Source: an uncultured Bacteroidia bacterium
GTDB lineage: Bacteria > Bacteroidota > Bacteroidia > Bacteroidales > UBA932
Direction: 5' to 3'
Length of the DNA stretch: 64,000 nt
NCBI GenBank assembly: GCA_902779765.1
Contig: CACZCQ010000001.1
Location: 1 to 64,000, forward strand
The position numbers and the translations under genes are program-made. Below, in pieces: positions 24,761-33,876 of the stretch; the first letter of the stretch is position 1, and each line of letters opens with the position of its first letter. Below the pieces are notes generated by a model that had not been told where the DNA came from, did no database searches, and worked only from the letters and a program-made list of their open reading frames with translations.

Positions 24761-27330
24761 TTCGCCGTTAAAGTGCAAGGAGTCTTCTTATTCAGGGTTA
24801 TGGTCGTCAGATAATAAGAACCGTCCTTCCTCGTCCTTGCATTGGCTCCCCTGACCTTGACGGGCACGTCGGTACGGATGGTGACATTCTGCGACCTTTC
24901 GAGAACCCCGCAAAGGACAGCATTCTTCAGTTTGCCACGTTCCCATTCCATATCGACTGTAACGGCACCCCTGGCCCTCAGGCCGGATACAGACCCCTCC
25001 TGCCATGCGGAAGGAAGTGCCGGAAGGAGATGGAGCTCTCCGTTCTGGCTCTGCAGGAGCATTTCTGCTATTCCGGCTATCGAGCCGAAATTGCCGTCGA
25101 TCTGGAACGGTGGATGTGTATCGAACAGGTTGGGAAGGGTGGACTTGCTGAGCAGTTCCCTGTACATCTTGTAGGCGTGGTCACCGTCCAGGAGCCTTGA
25201 CCAGAAGCATATCTTCCAGGCCTTGCTCCAGCCGGTGCCGCCGTCACCCCTTATCTCCAGGGTCTTACGGGCCGCATCTGCGAATCCGGGAGTCTTCAGA
25301 GGGGAGATTTCGTGGCCAGGGTGAAGACCGAACAGGTGGGACACGTGCCTGTGCTGCGGGTCTGTGTCCTTCCAGTCCTTGTACCATTCGACGAGGTTTC
25401 CGGCAGCCCCGACCTGCAGCGGATGCAGGTTGTCACGGTAATGCTTCCACTTATTCCTCAGTTCGGGATCAGCCCCCAGCGCTTCGCTTGCCTCGAGGAC
25501 ATCCGTGAACAGCTCCCAGCATATTTCCAGGTCCATCGCCGAGCCTATGGTTACCTGGCCGGTATTCCCGTTTTCATCTATGAATCCGTTCTCAGGGGAG
25601 GTCGAAGGTGAGGTAATATACTTTCCGTCCTTCTCGATAAGCCAGTCCATCAGGAAATCTGCCGAGCCTTTGAGGAGGGGATAGGCAGTTTCCTTGAGGA
25701 AGTCCTTGTCGCCTGTGAACAGGTAATGTTCGTAAAGGTGGGTGCAGAGCCAGGGACCCGCCATCACATAATTGGCCCACGAAGGACTGCCGGACTTGTC
25801 TCCGACCGGATTGGCTGCACACCAGATATCGCTGTTGTGATGGACTGTCCAGCCCTTCATGTCGTACATGTTCCTTACCACTTCAGCGCCGGCTACCGAG
25901 CTGTTCTTGATGAATGTCATGAGCGGAAGGGTGCAGGGGCTGAGTCCGAGCGGCTCGGCCGGCCAGTAATTCATCTGGACGTTGATGTTGGTGTGGAGGT
26001 CGGATCCCCAGGCGGGATGACGGTCCTTGCACCATATTCCCTGAAGGTTGCAGGGGACTTCGCTGTCTTCGCGCGAACTTGATATCAGCAGGTAGCGGCC
26101 GAACTGGAAGTACAGGGTCTCGAGGTAGGGATCGGTCGCCCCGGCGGCGTATGCTTCAAGTCTCCTGTCCGTGGTTGTCGCTTCCCCTGCCGGAGATGCC
26201 GCCGGACTTAGGCCGTACTCAGCCGCAGCGGAGCGAGGATGGACTCGGCCGGGTTCGGACGGCACTCCGGCATTATCTCCGGCACTTGAAAGAGATAATG
26301 ACACGGTTGTGAAAAGCTTCCGGTAGTCGGCAACATGGTCGTTCCTGAGCGCTTCCAACGTCTTTCCTTCCGCTTTGGCGATGAACGATTCCGCCAAGGC
26401 GTTTTCATCGCGTCCTTCCGTATCTGGCCTCTTGTCGAATCCGTTGAAACTGGTGGCCGCACTGACAAGTATCACTACGTCTGAAGCGTTGCTGACATGC
26501 AGGCAGGGGCTTGTGTAGACGGCTCCGTCGCATTTCATTACCTTGACCCTGAACTGGTAGCGCATACCCTTTTCACCATTCGGTCCGACCTGCCACCTTG
26601 AGAACGGTTCTTCCCATTTGGTGCTTTGGTAGTATCCGACCTGTCCCTTGACGAGATATTCATTGGAGGAAAGACTCTGGACGGAACTTCCGTCCCACAT
26701 GGTGGCTCCGTCGAGGTCGAATTCCAGTTTCGGCTCGGAGGCGGTCAGGTGGATGACCATTACCCTATCGGGATGGGAGACGAACATTTCCCTGAAATAT
26801 GTCACACCCTCAAGCGAGAAACTGGTCCTGGTGATCGCACTGTCCAGGTCCAGGGTTCTGGTGTAACCTGTCACAGCCGGTCCCTGAGCCTGTCGAGGGG
26901 CAGCGATCCCGGCGTTATTCCCGTGATAGTCGAAGACAAGCACTTCCTTCTCGAACTTCTGTCTCAGATGGAGGCTTCCCATCGGAAGAAAGGAATTGAC
27001 ATATTTACCCTGCAGTCCCTTGACCATCTCTTCGGCTCCTCTCCAATCCTCCTTGTCCAGGAGGGCCCGCACTTTTGCGAGCAGTTCGGGGCCTCCCGTC
27101 GGTACAGGATTGTTGTCCGGGTTGGCAGAACCTCCCCAGAGGCTGCCTTCATTGAGCCAGATCAGATCATCCGTCACGCCGCCGTAGACCGTTGCCCCGA
27201 GATGCCCGTTACCGATGGGCAGGGCCTCTTCGAACCTGGTTGCCGGGCGGTCATAATTCAACACAAGCCTCTGACCCTGTGCCAGGACACAGCCCATAAG
27301 GTAGACTGCAGAAATAAAGATTTTTCTCAT
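24757..27330 (-). CDS. GH95 alpha-L-fucosidase or alpha-L-galactosidase
   Basis: 857 aa with signal peptide [19 protein letters not shown]. The N-terminal beta domain opens with the GH95 motif [19 protein letters not shown]. The (alpha/alpha)6 barrel has [16 protein letters not shown] (the Asn residues assist the catalytic water in characterised members), [15 protein letters not shown] and a C-terminal beta domain. GH95 enzymes cut alpha-1,2-fucose or, in RG-II degradation, alpha-L-galactose. Two dispersed repeats are translated in frame: residues ~142-150 (PRQAQGP) and ~353-380. Promoter TATTTTTG is at 27357-27364. Confidence 0.85.
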   Translation of the reverse strand: MRKIFISAVYLMGCVLAQGQRLVLNYDRPATRFEEALPIGNGHLGATVYGGVTDDLIWLNEGSLWGGSANPDNNPVPTGGPELLAKVRALLDKEDWRGAEEMVKGLQGKYVNSFLPMGSLHLRQKFEKEVLVFDYHGNNAGIAAPRQAQGPAVTGYTRTLDLDSAITRTSFSLEGVTYFREMFVSHPDRVMVIHLTASEPKLEFDLDGATMWDGSSVQSLSSNEYLVKGQVGYYQSTKWEEPFSRWQVGPNGEKGMRYQFRVKVMKCDGAVYTSPCLHVSNASDVVILVSAATSFNGFDKRPDTEGRDENALAESFIAKAEGKTLEALRNDHVADYRKLFTTVSLSLSSAGDNAGVPSEPGRVHPRSAAAEYGLSPAASPAGEATTTDRRLEAYAAGATDPYLETLYFQFGRYLLISSSREDSEVPCNLQGIWCKDRHPAWGSDLHTNINVQMNYWPAEPLGLSPCTLPLMTFIKNSSVAGAEVVRNMYDMKGWTVHHNSDIWCAANPVGDKSGSPSWANYVMAGPWLCTHLYEHYLFTGDKDFLKETAYPLLKGSADFLMDWLIEKDGKYITSPSTSPENGFIDENGNTGQVTIGSAMDLEICWELFTDVLEASEALGADPELRNKWKHYRDNLHPLQVGAAGNLVEWYKDWKDTDPQHRHVSHLFGLHPGHEISPLKTPGFADAARKTLEIRGDGGTGWSKAWKICFWSRLLDGDHAYKMYRELLSKSTLPNLFDTHPPFQIDGNFGSIAGIAEMLLQSQNGELHLLPALPSAWQEGSVSGLRARGAVTVDMEWERGKLKNAVLCGVLERSQNVTIRTDVPVKVRGANARTRKDGSYYLTTITLNKKTPCTLTAK
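26189..26271 (-). repeat. 83-bp dispersed palindromic-ended element (family B), copy in GH95
   Basis: Ends are inverted repeats: GCCGGAGATGCCG on the left and CGGCACTCCGGC on the right. A central block of about 47 bp is identical to the copy at 33713-33795, where it runs in the opposite orientation. Here it is translated in frame as [20 protein letters not shown] and onward, between the beta domain and the catalytic barrel of GH95. Confidence 0.8.
26879..26900 (-). repeat. dispersed REP-like element (family A), copy in GH95
   Basis: GGTCCCTGAGCCTGTCGA plus GGGG, one base shorter than the core in GH106 at 11105-11127. The host gene is on the opposite strand and reads it as PRQAQGP. Confidence 0.6.
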
Positions 27331-27356
27331 GTGGTTTGTTTATGGATGCTATAATA

Positions 27357-27364
27357 CAAAAATA
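27357..27364 (-). promoter_or_regulatory. -7 element of the GH95 operon
   Basis: On the minus strand TATTTTTG matches TAnnTTTG exactly, 26 bases upstream of the GH95 ATG. Confidence 0.55.
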
Positions 27365-27389
27365 CAACATTTTTGCTATCTTGGGGCAT

Positions 27390-28907
27390 ATGAAACATCT
27401 TTCTTCGGCTCTGTGCCTGCTTGCCGCCAACCTTGCCGCGGGTGCCCGTGAAAAGCCCAATATCATCGTTTTCCTTGTGGATGACATGGGGCCCATGGAC
27501 ACCAGTGTCCCTTTCATTACTGACAGGTCCGGCAACCCGGTCCGTTATCCTTTCAACGACTGGTACAATACTCCCGCGATGGAAAGGCTTGCTTCACAGG
27601 GCGTCCGTTTTTCGCAGTTCTATGCCATGAGCGTAAGCTCGCCTTCCAGGGTGTCACTGATGACCGGACAGTACTCGGCCCGCCATCATACGACCAACTG
27701 GATCAATTCCGAGAGCGACAACCGTGACGGTTTCGGTCCCTATGGCTGGGGCTGGGGAGGGATTGCTGAAGAAGAATGGACCCTGCCCCGTATGCTGTCA
27801 GCAACCGGCTACAGGACAATCCATATCGGGAAGGCTCATTTCGGAAACAACGATTCTCCGGCGGCCGATCCGCTCCGGATCGGATTTGACGTGAATATCG
27901 CCGGCTCGTCGATAGGGGAGCCGGGAAGTTATTATGGTGAAGATGGCTATGGTTTTATCAAGGGTTACAGGCCGAGGGCGGTTCCAGGGCTTGAGAAATA
28001 CCATGGTACCGATACTTTCCTGAGCGAAGCGCTGACGCTTGAGGCGATGGAACAGATAGACAGTGCAGCTGCTTCCGGAGCACCCTTCTTCCTGTATATG
28101 TCGCATTATGCAGTCCACACTCCTCACCAGACCGATCCCAGGTTCATAGGTCATTATGAGGCGGATTCTACCAGGCCTGAGAATGCCAAGGGTTTCGCAA
28201 CGCTGATCGAGGGGATGGACAAGTCGCTCGGGGACATCATGGACCATCTGGAAGAGAAGGGCCTTGCCGGGAATACTTTGATCATATTCATGGGCGACAA
28301 TGGGACCGGGCTTTTCCTCGGGACCGACCGTGACCATTGCTCCAGCGCGCCGCTTCGCGGAATGAAAGGGACAGAATTCGAAGGGGGCATAAGAGTTCCT
28401 TGCATCATATCCTGGGCCAGGCCGGAAGACAATGAAGTTCAGGGAGCCCTGCCGATAGGCAAGGGTGTCGTCCGTACCGATGTGGCATCCATATGCGACA
28501 TCTATCCTACGGTGGCTTCTCTGGTGGAGGCCGATGTTCCCTCAGGCCACCCTGTCGACGGGCAGGATATAAGTGGCTTATTGTCCGATGGTTCCGTGTC
28601 GGGAACTCACCGGGATGAATTCCTGATGCACTTCCCGCACGAGCACAGGGGAAGCTATTTCACCGTGTGGCGCCACGGAAAATGGAAGCTGGTCTATTAC
28701 TACAATCCCACCCATCCGGAGAAGCCGCAGTGCTCTCTCTTCAATCTTGCCAGGGATCCGTTCGAGAACAGGGACCTTGCCTCAAGGAGGCCCCGCCGTA
28801 CAAGGGTCATGCTCAGGGAGATGGTCTCAAAACTCTCCGAAACCGGAGCCCAGTATCCCGTCGACTTCCGCGGCAATCCAATCGTTCCCTCCGCATCAGA
28901 TTATTGA
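27390..28907 (+). CDS. S1-family sulfatase, Ser-type
   Basis: 505 aa from the ATG that opens MKHLSSALCLLAANLAAGA; earlier in-frame starts precede the likely transcript start. The metal site KPNIIVFLVDDMG follows the signal peptide. The maturation motif is S83-S-P-S-R87, so formylglycine would be made from Ser by an anaerobic sulfatase-maturing enzyme. IGKAHFG, FIMGDNGTG-like (IFMGDNGTG) and LRGMKGTEFEGG are the other standard motifs. It removes sulfate esters from a glycan. Divergent from GH95 with 59 bp between; a near-consensus box TATCTTGG (27378-27385) ends 4 bases before the ATG. Confidence 0.85.
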   Translation: MKHLSSALCLLAANLAAGAREKPNIIVFLVDDMGPMDTSVPFITDRSGNPVRYPFNDWYNTPAMERLASQGVRFSQFYAMSVSSPSRVSLMTGQYSARHHTTNWINSESDNRDGFGPYGWGWGGIAEEEWTLPRMLSATGYRTIHIGKAHFGNNDSPAADPLRIGFDVNIAGSSIGEPGSYYGEDGYGFIKGYRPRAVPGLEKYHGTDTFLSEALTLEAMEQIDSAAASGAPFFLYMSHYAVHTPHQTDPRFIGHYEADSTRPENAKGFATLIEGMDKSLGDIMDHLEEKGLAGNTLIIFMGDNGTGLFLGTDRDHCSSAPLRGMKGTEFEGGIRVPCIISWARPEDNEVQGALPIGKGVVRTDVASICDIYPTVASLVEADVPSGHPVDGQDISGLLSDGSVSGTHRDEFLMHFPHEHRGSYFTVWRHGKWKLVYYYNPTHPEKPQCSLFNLARDPFENRDLASRRPRRTRVMLREMVSKLSETGAQYPVDFRGNPIVPSASDY

Positions 28908-28914
28908 TGTGCGG

Positions 28915-31362
28915 CTAGTTGTCGTTTATCCGTAAAGACAACTGTTGCAGATCTTCGTCGGAAGATGAGGATCCGACCATTATGGTGAAGTCTCCCGGTT
29001 CGACGGTCCATTCGTTATCCGCTCCGAAGCATTGAAGCATTTCGGGAGTGATTTGGAAGGTAACGTCCGTGCTTTCTCCGTTTTTCAGGAATATGCGTTT
29101 GAAGGCTTTGAGTTCCTTGACGGGACGGGTCACGGAGGCATATTCATCCCGGATGTACAGTTGTACCACTTCGGCGCCGTCGAAAGGTCCTTCGTTCGTA
29201 ATGCGTATTGATACCGTCGCTAAAGCCGGAGTGCCGGCTGAGTACGGCCTAAGCTCGGCGGCACGTCCGGATGTTTCGGAAGTCTCGGTAAGAACCGGTT
29301 CGGATAATACGAAATTACTATAACTCAAGCCAAAGCCGAAGGGCCAGAGGGGACCGGTCTCGTTGGTGGCGAAGAGGCGGGAATACTGGGAGTGCTTGTG
29401 GTTGTAGACCGTAGGCACCTGGCCGACGTTGCGGGGCATCGTGACGGGCAGCTTGCCGGATGGATTGACCTTGCCAGCAAGGACTTCGGCGACAGCCTGG
29501 CCGCCCATCTGGCCGGGTTCCCAGACGTTCAGTATCGCGTCCACGTTCTCCTTTGCCCAGGCTATGCTGTTAGCCCGTCCTGTCATCAGTACGAGTACGG
29601 TTGGCTTGCCTGTCGAGGCTACTGCTTCGAGAAGCTGTTCCTGCATTCCGGGGAGATCGAGGTCGTCACGGTCGCAATTCTCTCCGCAGGTGCGGCCGAA
29701 TGCCGAATACCTTTGAGAATTCTCTCCTGCGACGACGATGCAGACATCAGCTGCCGATGCTTTATGGCGGGCGATCGCTATACCTTTTGCGTCTATGTTG
29801 GAAATCTTTCCTCCGAAACACATCGTGTCTATCGTCACTTTCGGGAATTCTGCCTTGATTCCTTCCAGGACGGTCGTGACAAGCGAATCAGGCTGGGGGG
29901 CGGCCCAGTCGCCCAGAATGGTCTGGCTGTCCGCATTCGGTCCCAGAACGAAGATTCGTCGAATAGGCATGGCCGGCAGCATCTTTGGCTGTCCGACCGC
30001 CTCGCTCTGCTCGGCCCCACCGTTCGCTCTGCTCACGGTCCCCCCTCTAGTGCCGAGGGTGGCATTGGTCTTGCCAGCCAAAGCGCTGCCAGCCAAAGTG
30101 CTTTCGGTGCAGAGAGGAAGTATTCCATTATTCTTCAGAAGGATGATGCTTTCGCGGGCTGCGACGAGGGCAGTCTGGCGGTGTTCGGAGGCATTCTCGA
30201 GAGGGTCGAGGGAAGGCAGGGGAGCTTCGAAGAGGCCGACGGCGAACTTCATCTCGAGGATCTTTCCGGCAGCTTCGTCGATACGCTTCATCGGGATGCG
30301 TCCGGACTTGACTGCGTCGATCACGGCTTCGAAATAGTTGTCGCCCTGCATGTGCATGTCTATCCCTGCTTCAACCGACCTTACGAAGGCCTCGGTGGAA
30401 TCCGTAGCCCAGTGATGCATTGCATGCAGCCTTTCGATATCCATCCAGTCGCTGACCACGAATCCGTCGAAACCGAGTTCGTTACGGAGCAAATCCTTTA
30501 ATAACCAAGAGTTTCCGTGGCAAGGGATGCCGTTGACTTCGTTATGGGCGGCCATTACGGTGCCCACGTGGGCGTCCTGTACGGCGGCGATGAAAGGAGG
30601 CAGGTAGATTTCCCTGAGCTGCCTTTCGGACAGGTCCATAGGAGCGGCGTTGAGGCCACCGAAAGGTTCTCCGCCGGCAATGAGATGTTTGGCGCAGGCA
30701 ATCACGTGTCCTTCATCGAAATTCCGGTCAGGCCCCTGGAGGCCAAGGATGGAATGCTTCCCCATCTCGGTGACCAGGAAGGGGTCTTCCCCGTAGGTTT
30801 CTCCCATCCTGCCCCAGCGGGCATCCCGGGCGACGTCCAGGTTGGGAGCAAAAGTCCAATACAGGCCTTTCTGACGCATCTCGAGGGCTGTCTCAGCTCC
30901 TATCTTCTCCATCAATTCCGGGTCGAAAGTCGAAGCCATGTTGATGTTGGTAGGATATATGGTACATCCTTCGATCAGCGCGTTCCCGTGGATCGCGTCG
31001 ATTCCTATGAGAAGCGGGATTCCCAGCCTGCTTTCCCTGGCCATTTCCTGGAGGGCGATTGCCTCCTTGGTAGTCATGCAGTGGAGGAATGAACCTACTT
31101 CACCCCGGCGGATCCTGTCGGCCAGGCCCTTGTTGCCCAGGTTCTCGTCCGTGGCGTCTATATTCTTATAGGGCGATCCCTGTCCGGGAGGAACATAACA
31201 CGGAGCAACGTACTGGCACATCTGTCCGACCTTCTCTTCCAGGGTCATTTCCTTCAGCAGGAACTTTGCCCTGTCTGCGGCCGGCAGCGAAGCGTCCCGC
31301 CAGTCTCCCTTTCCGCAGGAGGCAGCCAGCAGGACGAGGCCGATGATTACAAATCTTCTCAT
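28915..31362 (-). CDS. GH3 beta-glycosidase lipoprotein (glucosidase/xylosidase class)
   Basis: 815 aa, lipobox LAASC at Cys16. The TIM barrel contains LLIGIDAIHG, FAPNLDVARDARWGRMGETYGED and the nucleophile motif VVSDWMDIERLH. The second alpha/beta domain has FVLGPNAD and VVAGENSQRYSAFG. The C-terminus is a fibronectin-III-like domain (DGAEVVQLYIRDEY, VTRPVKELKAF). It likely removes terminal beta-linked glucose or xylose. Two dispersed elements are inserted in frame: family C at residues ~424-463, between the barrel and the second domain, and a short family B copy at ~697-713 before the FnIII-like domain. Last gene of the left PUL arm, 18 bp after GH31. Confidence 0.85.
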   Translation of the reverse strand: MRRFVIIGLVLLAASCGKGDWRDASLPAADRAKFLLKEMTLEEKVGQMCQYVAPCYVPPGQGSPYKNIDATDENLGNKGLADRIRRGEVGSFLHCMTTKEAIALQEMARESRLGIPLLIGIDAIHGNALIEGCTIYPTNINMASTFDPELMEKIGAETALEMRQKGLYWTFAPNLDVARDARWGRMGETYGEDPFLVTEMGKHSILGLQGPDRNFDEGHVIACAKHLIAGGEPFGGLNAAPMDLSERQLREIYLPPFIAAVQDAHVGTVMAAHNEVNGIPCHGNSWLLKDLLRNELGFDGFVVSDWMDIERLHAMHHWATDSTEAFVRSVEAGIDMHMQGDNYFEAVIDAVKSGRIPMKRIDEAAGKILEMKFAVGLFEAPLPSLDPLENASEHRQTALVAARESIILLKNNGILPLCTESTLAGSALAGKTNATLGTRGGTVSRANGGAEQSEAVGQPKMLPAMPIRRIFVLGPNADSQTILGDWAAPQPDSLVTTVLEGIKAEFPKVTIDTMCFGGKISNIDAKGIAIARHKASAADVCIVVAGENSQRYSAFGRTCGENCDRDDLDLPGMQEQLLEAVASTGKPTVLVLMTGRANSIAWAKENVDAILNVWEPGQMGGQAVAEVLAGKVNPSGKLPVTMPRNVGQVPTVYNHKHSQYSRLFATNETGPLWPFGFGLSYSNFVLSEPVLTETSETSGRAAELRPYSAGTPALATVSIRITNEGPFDGAEVVQLYIRDEYASVTRPVKELKAFKRIFLKNGESTDVTFQITPEMLQCFGADNEWTVEPGDFTIMVGSSSSDEDLQQLSLRINDN
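29225..29270 (-). repeat. short 46-bp family B element in GH3
   Basis: It begins GCCGGAGTGCCGGC and keeps the block GGCTGAGTACGGCCTAAGC found in the 83-bp copies, but lacks about 37 internal bases. Its ends can still pair (CCGGAGTGCCG with CGGCACGTCCGG, one extra base). It is translated in frame as SGRAAELRPYSAGTPA. Confidence 0.7.
29975..30090 (-). repeat. family C element in GH3: conserved core between palindromic arms
   Basis: The core 29991-30070 is about 90% identical to 51906-51986 in a GH92 gene. The arms GGCAGCATCTTTGGCTG (29975-29991) and CAGCCAAAGCGCTGCC (30075-30090) are inverted copies of each other with small differences, and do not resemble the arms of the other copy. The right arm is extended by a 15-bp tandem duplication (30073-30102). 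Read in frame it encodes TLGTRGGTVSRANGGAEQSE. Confidence 0.8.
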
Positions 31363-31380
31363 ACTGATGACGCGGGATTC

Positions 31381-33861
31381 CTATTTGATGTCAATAACTA
31401 TCTTCTCGGAGACTTTGACCGGGTCAAGGCTGAACCTGATCATTCCGCCTTCGTAGGTCCATTCCTTCAGTTCCTTGCCGCCGACAAGCACCTGGGAGGC
31501 CTTACCGTCGTTCTGGACGGCGAATGAATATTCCCTAGTAGAGGGCATCCCTTCGAATTTTCCGGATACAGGGTTCACCACTATCCTCGAACTGCCGCCC
31601 TTCTCGTGGCATTCGACGAGGGTCTTGGCGATGGCACCTTTCTCGAATCCGTAGGTCTCTCCGTCGTCGTCCATCATGGTGAACTGCGAATCTCCGCAGG
31701 GATAGATGTTCAGGGTGACTTTCTCGAACGGCTTGCTGCCGAGATAGGCCACGTCTCCCTGGGTGGGGATTATGGCTCCCTCGCGGATGAACAGCAGCCC
31801 GGCGCGGTCGGCAGGATATTCACGGGTGAAGGTTTCGCCCTTGCTGACGATCCTCTCTCCGGTCCAGGCGTCAGTCCATGTGCCGGCGGGGAGGTATATC
31901 TCATTTGTGAATATGCCTACGCAGTACCACGGTCCGAACATGTACTGGTAGGTCATGTCGTCGCAGTTGCGGTCCTGAGGGAAGCTGAGCGGCATCGAAC
32001 GGACTATGGGCATACCGTCCTGGCTGGCTTCGAGCGCCATTGAATATATGTACGGCGCCAGGGAGTAACGAAGTTTTACGTAGAAGCGGTAGATGTCCTG
32101 CTCGGGCTTGTCATAGTAGAACGGCTGCATCATGGAGAACCAGCTGTTGATCTGGACCCAGGGCAGGAAAAGGCCGAAATGCAGGGAAGGCATCTCCAGG
32201 TCGCGAGGCACGCTCATCACGTCGCAGGAGGTGTTGAGGAAGCCGCTCATTCCCAGGTTGAGCTGGTCATAGAGGGCGGTCTTTCCACCTCCGTTGTCTC
32301 CGGAAGTGGAGGCCGTCCAGTGCTGGGTGCCTGACCAGCCGCCGCAGTAGTGGTGCCAGGTGCGCTTGTTGTTATAGTTCCTGCCGAGCTCTGCCATCTG
32401 CTTCGGGAGCAGTATCTGGTTGAGGTTGTGCATCACGGCATCGGTCTTTCCGTTGTAGTATGGCCAGTCGGGATGGTTGTCGATCGTACGGGCCGGGTCG
32501 AGCTTGAATCCTTCGACGCCCTGGTCCATGAAATTCTTCAGGTGGTCCATCCAGTGTTCCTGGCCGGAGGTGTCGCGTCCTTCCCGGAGTGCTACAAGGT
32601 CCTCTTCCACAAGGCTGAGGTCATATTCCTCGCAGAGCCATAGACCGAGATGGAAGCCCATCGAGCGGAGCTTGCCGATGAAGAGCCTGTGGTGGAGCTG
32701 CTTGGGATACTGGTCCTGGACCCAGTAGGGTTCGGGTGAGAAGCGGTCGTAATTCCAGCGCTTCTTCGTGGTGAAGTCGTAGCGCTTGGCCATCCACTGC
32801 GGCTCGAGCCAGAACACGTCGCAGGGAACGTCTATCTGGCGGAACATCGCGGCATCGTGCAGGATGTCGAACTGCTCCTCCCGCATGTTGGGACCGAAGC
32901 AGAGTCCGTAGGCCCACTTGGGGAGCACGTAGGTACGGCCCGTCACGAGGGTATATTCATTCAGGACGGCGGGCATGTCGGCTCCGGCCATCAGGAAGAA
33001 GTCGGCCTCGTCGTAGGAATTGACTATGTTGAATATGTCCTTGTCCACGCTTCCCACGTCGAAGAAACTCTTGCGGGTGGTGTTGTCGTAGATCCCCCAT
33101 CCGCGGGAACTCATCATGAAGGGCATCGGGATTTCCGTGTGCTGGTAGGTGGTCCACATCCTCAGGAGTTCGCCCCTGTGCTGGATGTGGTCGCGGCTGG
33201 TGCTTCCGCCTCCGTAGAACCTTTCACCGTCCTCCATCCGGATGGATATTGTGCAGATTTCAGCGGCTCCCGGGATCTCCCTCTTGTCCATCTTGGCGAA
33301 TTCCTTGTCGTCACCGATGATTCCTCCGCCGTTGCTCGTTACGTTGAGGTCTTCCCATTTCTTGTTGATGACCTGCCTGAGGTTGTCGCAGGTCTTGTCC
33401 TTGTTCCCCAGAAGCCTGATCTCGCGGATAACGGAGTTTCCACGTGCGTCCTTCAGCGAAATGACTCCGGTCTTCTTGTTGACGGTCAGTGAATATGCCT
33501 TCGTGCTGACCGTCCACTCGCTGCCTTTGGTGACCTCTGTGGTCTTCACCGGTGTCCAGTCAGTCTTGATGCAGCCGTAGCGCTCCATCAGGGACTCTTC
33601 GAACTCCTTTCTGGGAGAGATCCTGATCCGGAATATCCCCTCGTCGCAGACATCCACGCGGACCGTGTGACCGTCATTCAGCTTGAAGGTCTTATTATCA
33701 ATGGCTTCAGCAGCCGGACGGCTGTCCGGGCCCGGCCGAGTCCATCCTCGCTCCGCTGCGGCTGAGTACGGCCTAAGCCCGGCAGCCGCTCCGGCAGTGG
33801 TCAATGCAAAAGTGGAAATACTTACAACTAGACATGCAAATGATACCAAGAATTTTTTCAT
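31381..33861 (-). CDS. GH31 alpha-glycosidase
   Basis: 826 aa with signal peptide MKKFLVSFACLVVSISTFA. An N-terminal beta domain is followed by a barrel with PKWAYGLCFGPNMREE, the likely nucleophile Asp in GVEGFKLDPAR and the acid/base Asp in STSGDNGG. The C-terminal domains include LPAGTWTDAWTGE. Family members cut alpha-glucose, alpha-xylose or alpha-galactose; the exact one is not evident. Residues ~22-50, just after the signal peptide, are a translated 83-bp family B element. It lies 15 bp after GH28 and 18 bp before GH3 in the minus-strand PUL. Confidence 0.85.
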   Translation of the reverse strand: MKKFLVSFACLVVSISTFALTTAGAAAGLRPYSAAAERGWTRPGPDSRPAAEAIDNKTFKLNDGHTVRVDVCDEGIFRIRISPRKEFEESLMERYGCIKTDWTPVKTTEVTKGSEWTVSTKAYSLTVNKKTGVISLKDARGNSVIREIRLLGNKDKTCDNLRQVINKKWEDLNVTSNGGGIIGDDKEFAKMDKREIPGAAEICTISIRMEDGERFYGGGSTSRDHIQHRGELLRMWTTYQHTEIPMPFMMSSRGWGIYDNTTRKSFFDVGSVDKDIFNIVNSYDEADFFLMAGADMPAVLNEYTLVTGRTYVLPKWAYGLCFGPNMREEQFDILHDAAMFRQIDVPCDVFWLEPQWMAKRYDFTTKKRWNYDRFSPEPYWVQDQYPKQLHHRLFIGKLRSMGFHLGLWLCEEYDLSLVEEDLVALREGRDTSGQEHWMDHLKNFMDQGVEGFKLDPARTIDNHPDWPYYNGKTDAVMHNLNQILLPKQMAELGRNYNNKRTWHHYCGGWSGTQHWTASTSGDNGGGKTALYDQLNLGMSGFLNTSCDVMSVPRDLEMPSLHFGLFLPWVQINSWFSMMQPFYYDKPEQDIYRFYVKLRYSLAPYIYSMALEASQDGMPIVRSMPLSFPQDRNCDDMTYQYMFGPWYCVGIFTNEIYLPAGTWTDAWTGERIVSKGETFTREYPADRAGLLFIREGAIIPTQGDVAYLGSKPFEKVTLNIYPCGDSQFTMMDDDGETYGFEKGAIAKTLVECHEKGGSSRIVVNPVSGKFEGMPSTREYSFAVQNDGKASQVLVGGKELKEWTYEGGMIRFSLDPVKVSEKIVIDIK
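33713..33795 (+). repeat. 83-bp family B element in GH31, inverted relative to the GH95 copy
   Basis: Same length as the copy at 26189-26271, with ~47 central bases identical in reverse complement. The ends are GCCGGACGGCTG and CAGCCGCTCCGGC; compared with the GH95 copy both ends changed together so that they still pair. The host gene is on the minus strand in both cases, so the element is translated from opposite strands: here as [18 protein letters not shown] and onward. Confidence 0.8.
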
Positions 33862-33876
33862 ATCGTGTATTTCTGA

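Noticed and set aside
29392-30501. 369-codon plus-strand frame over GH3
   Set aside because: Antisense to a complete GH3 enzyme; no domain recognised.
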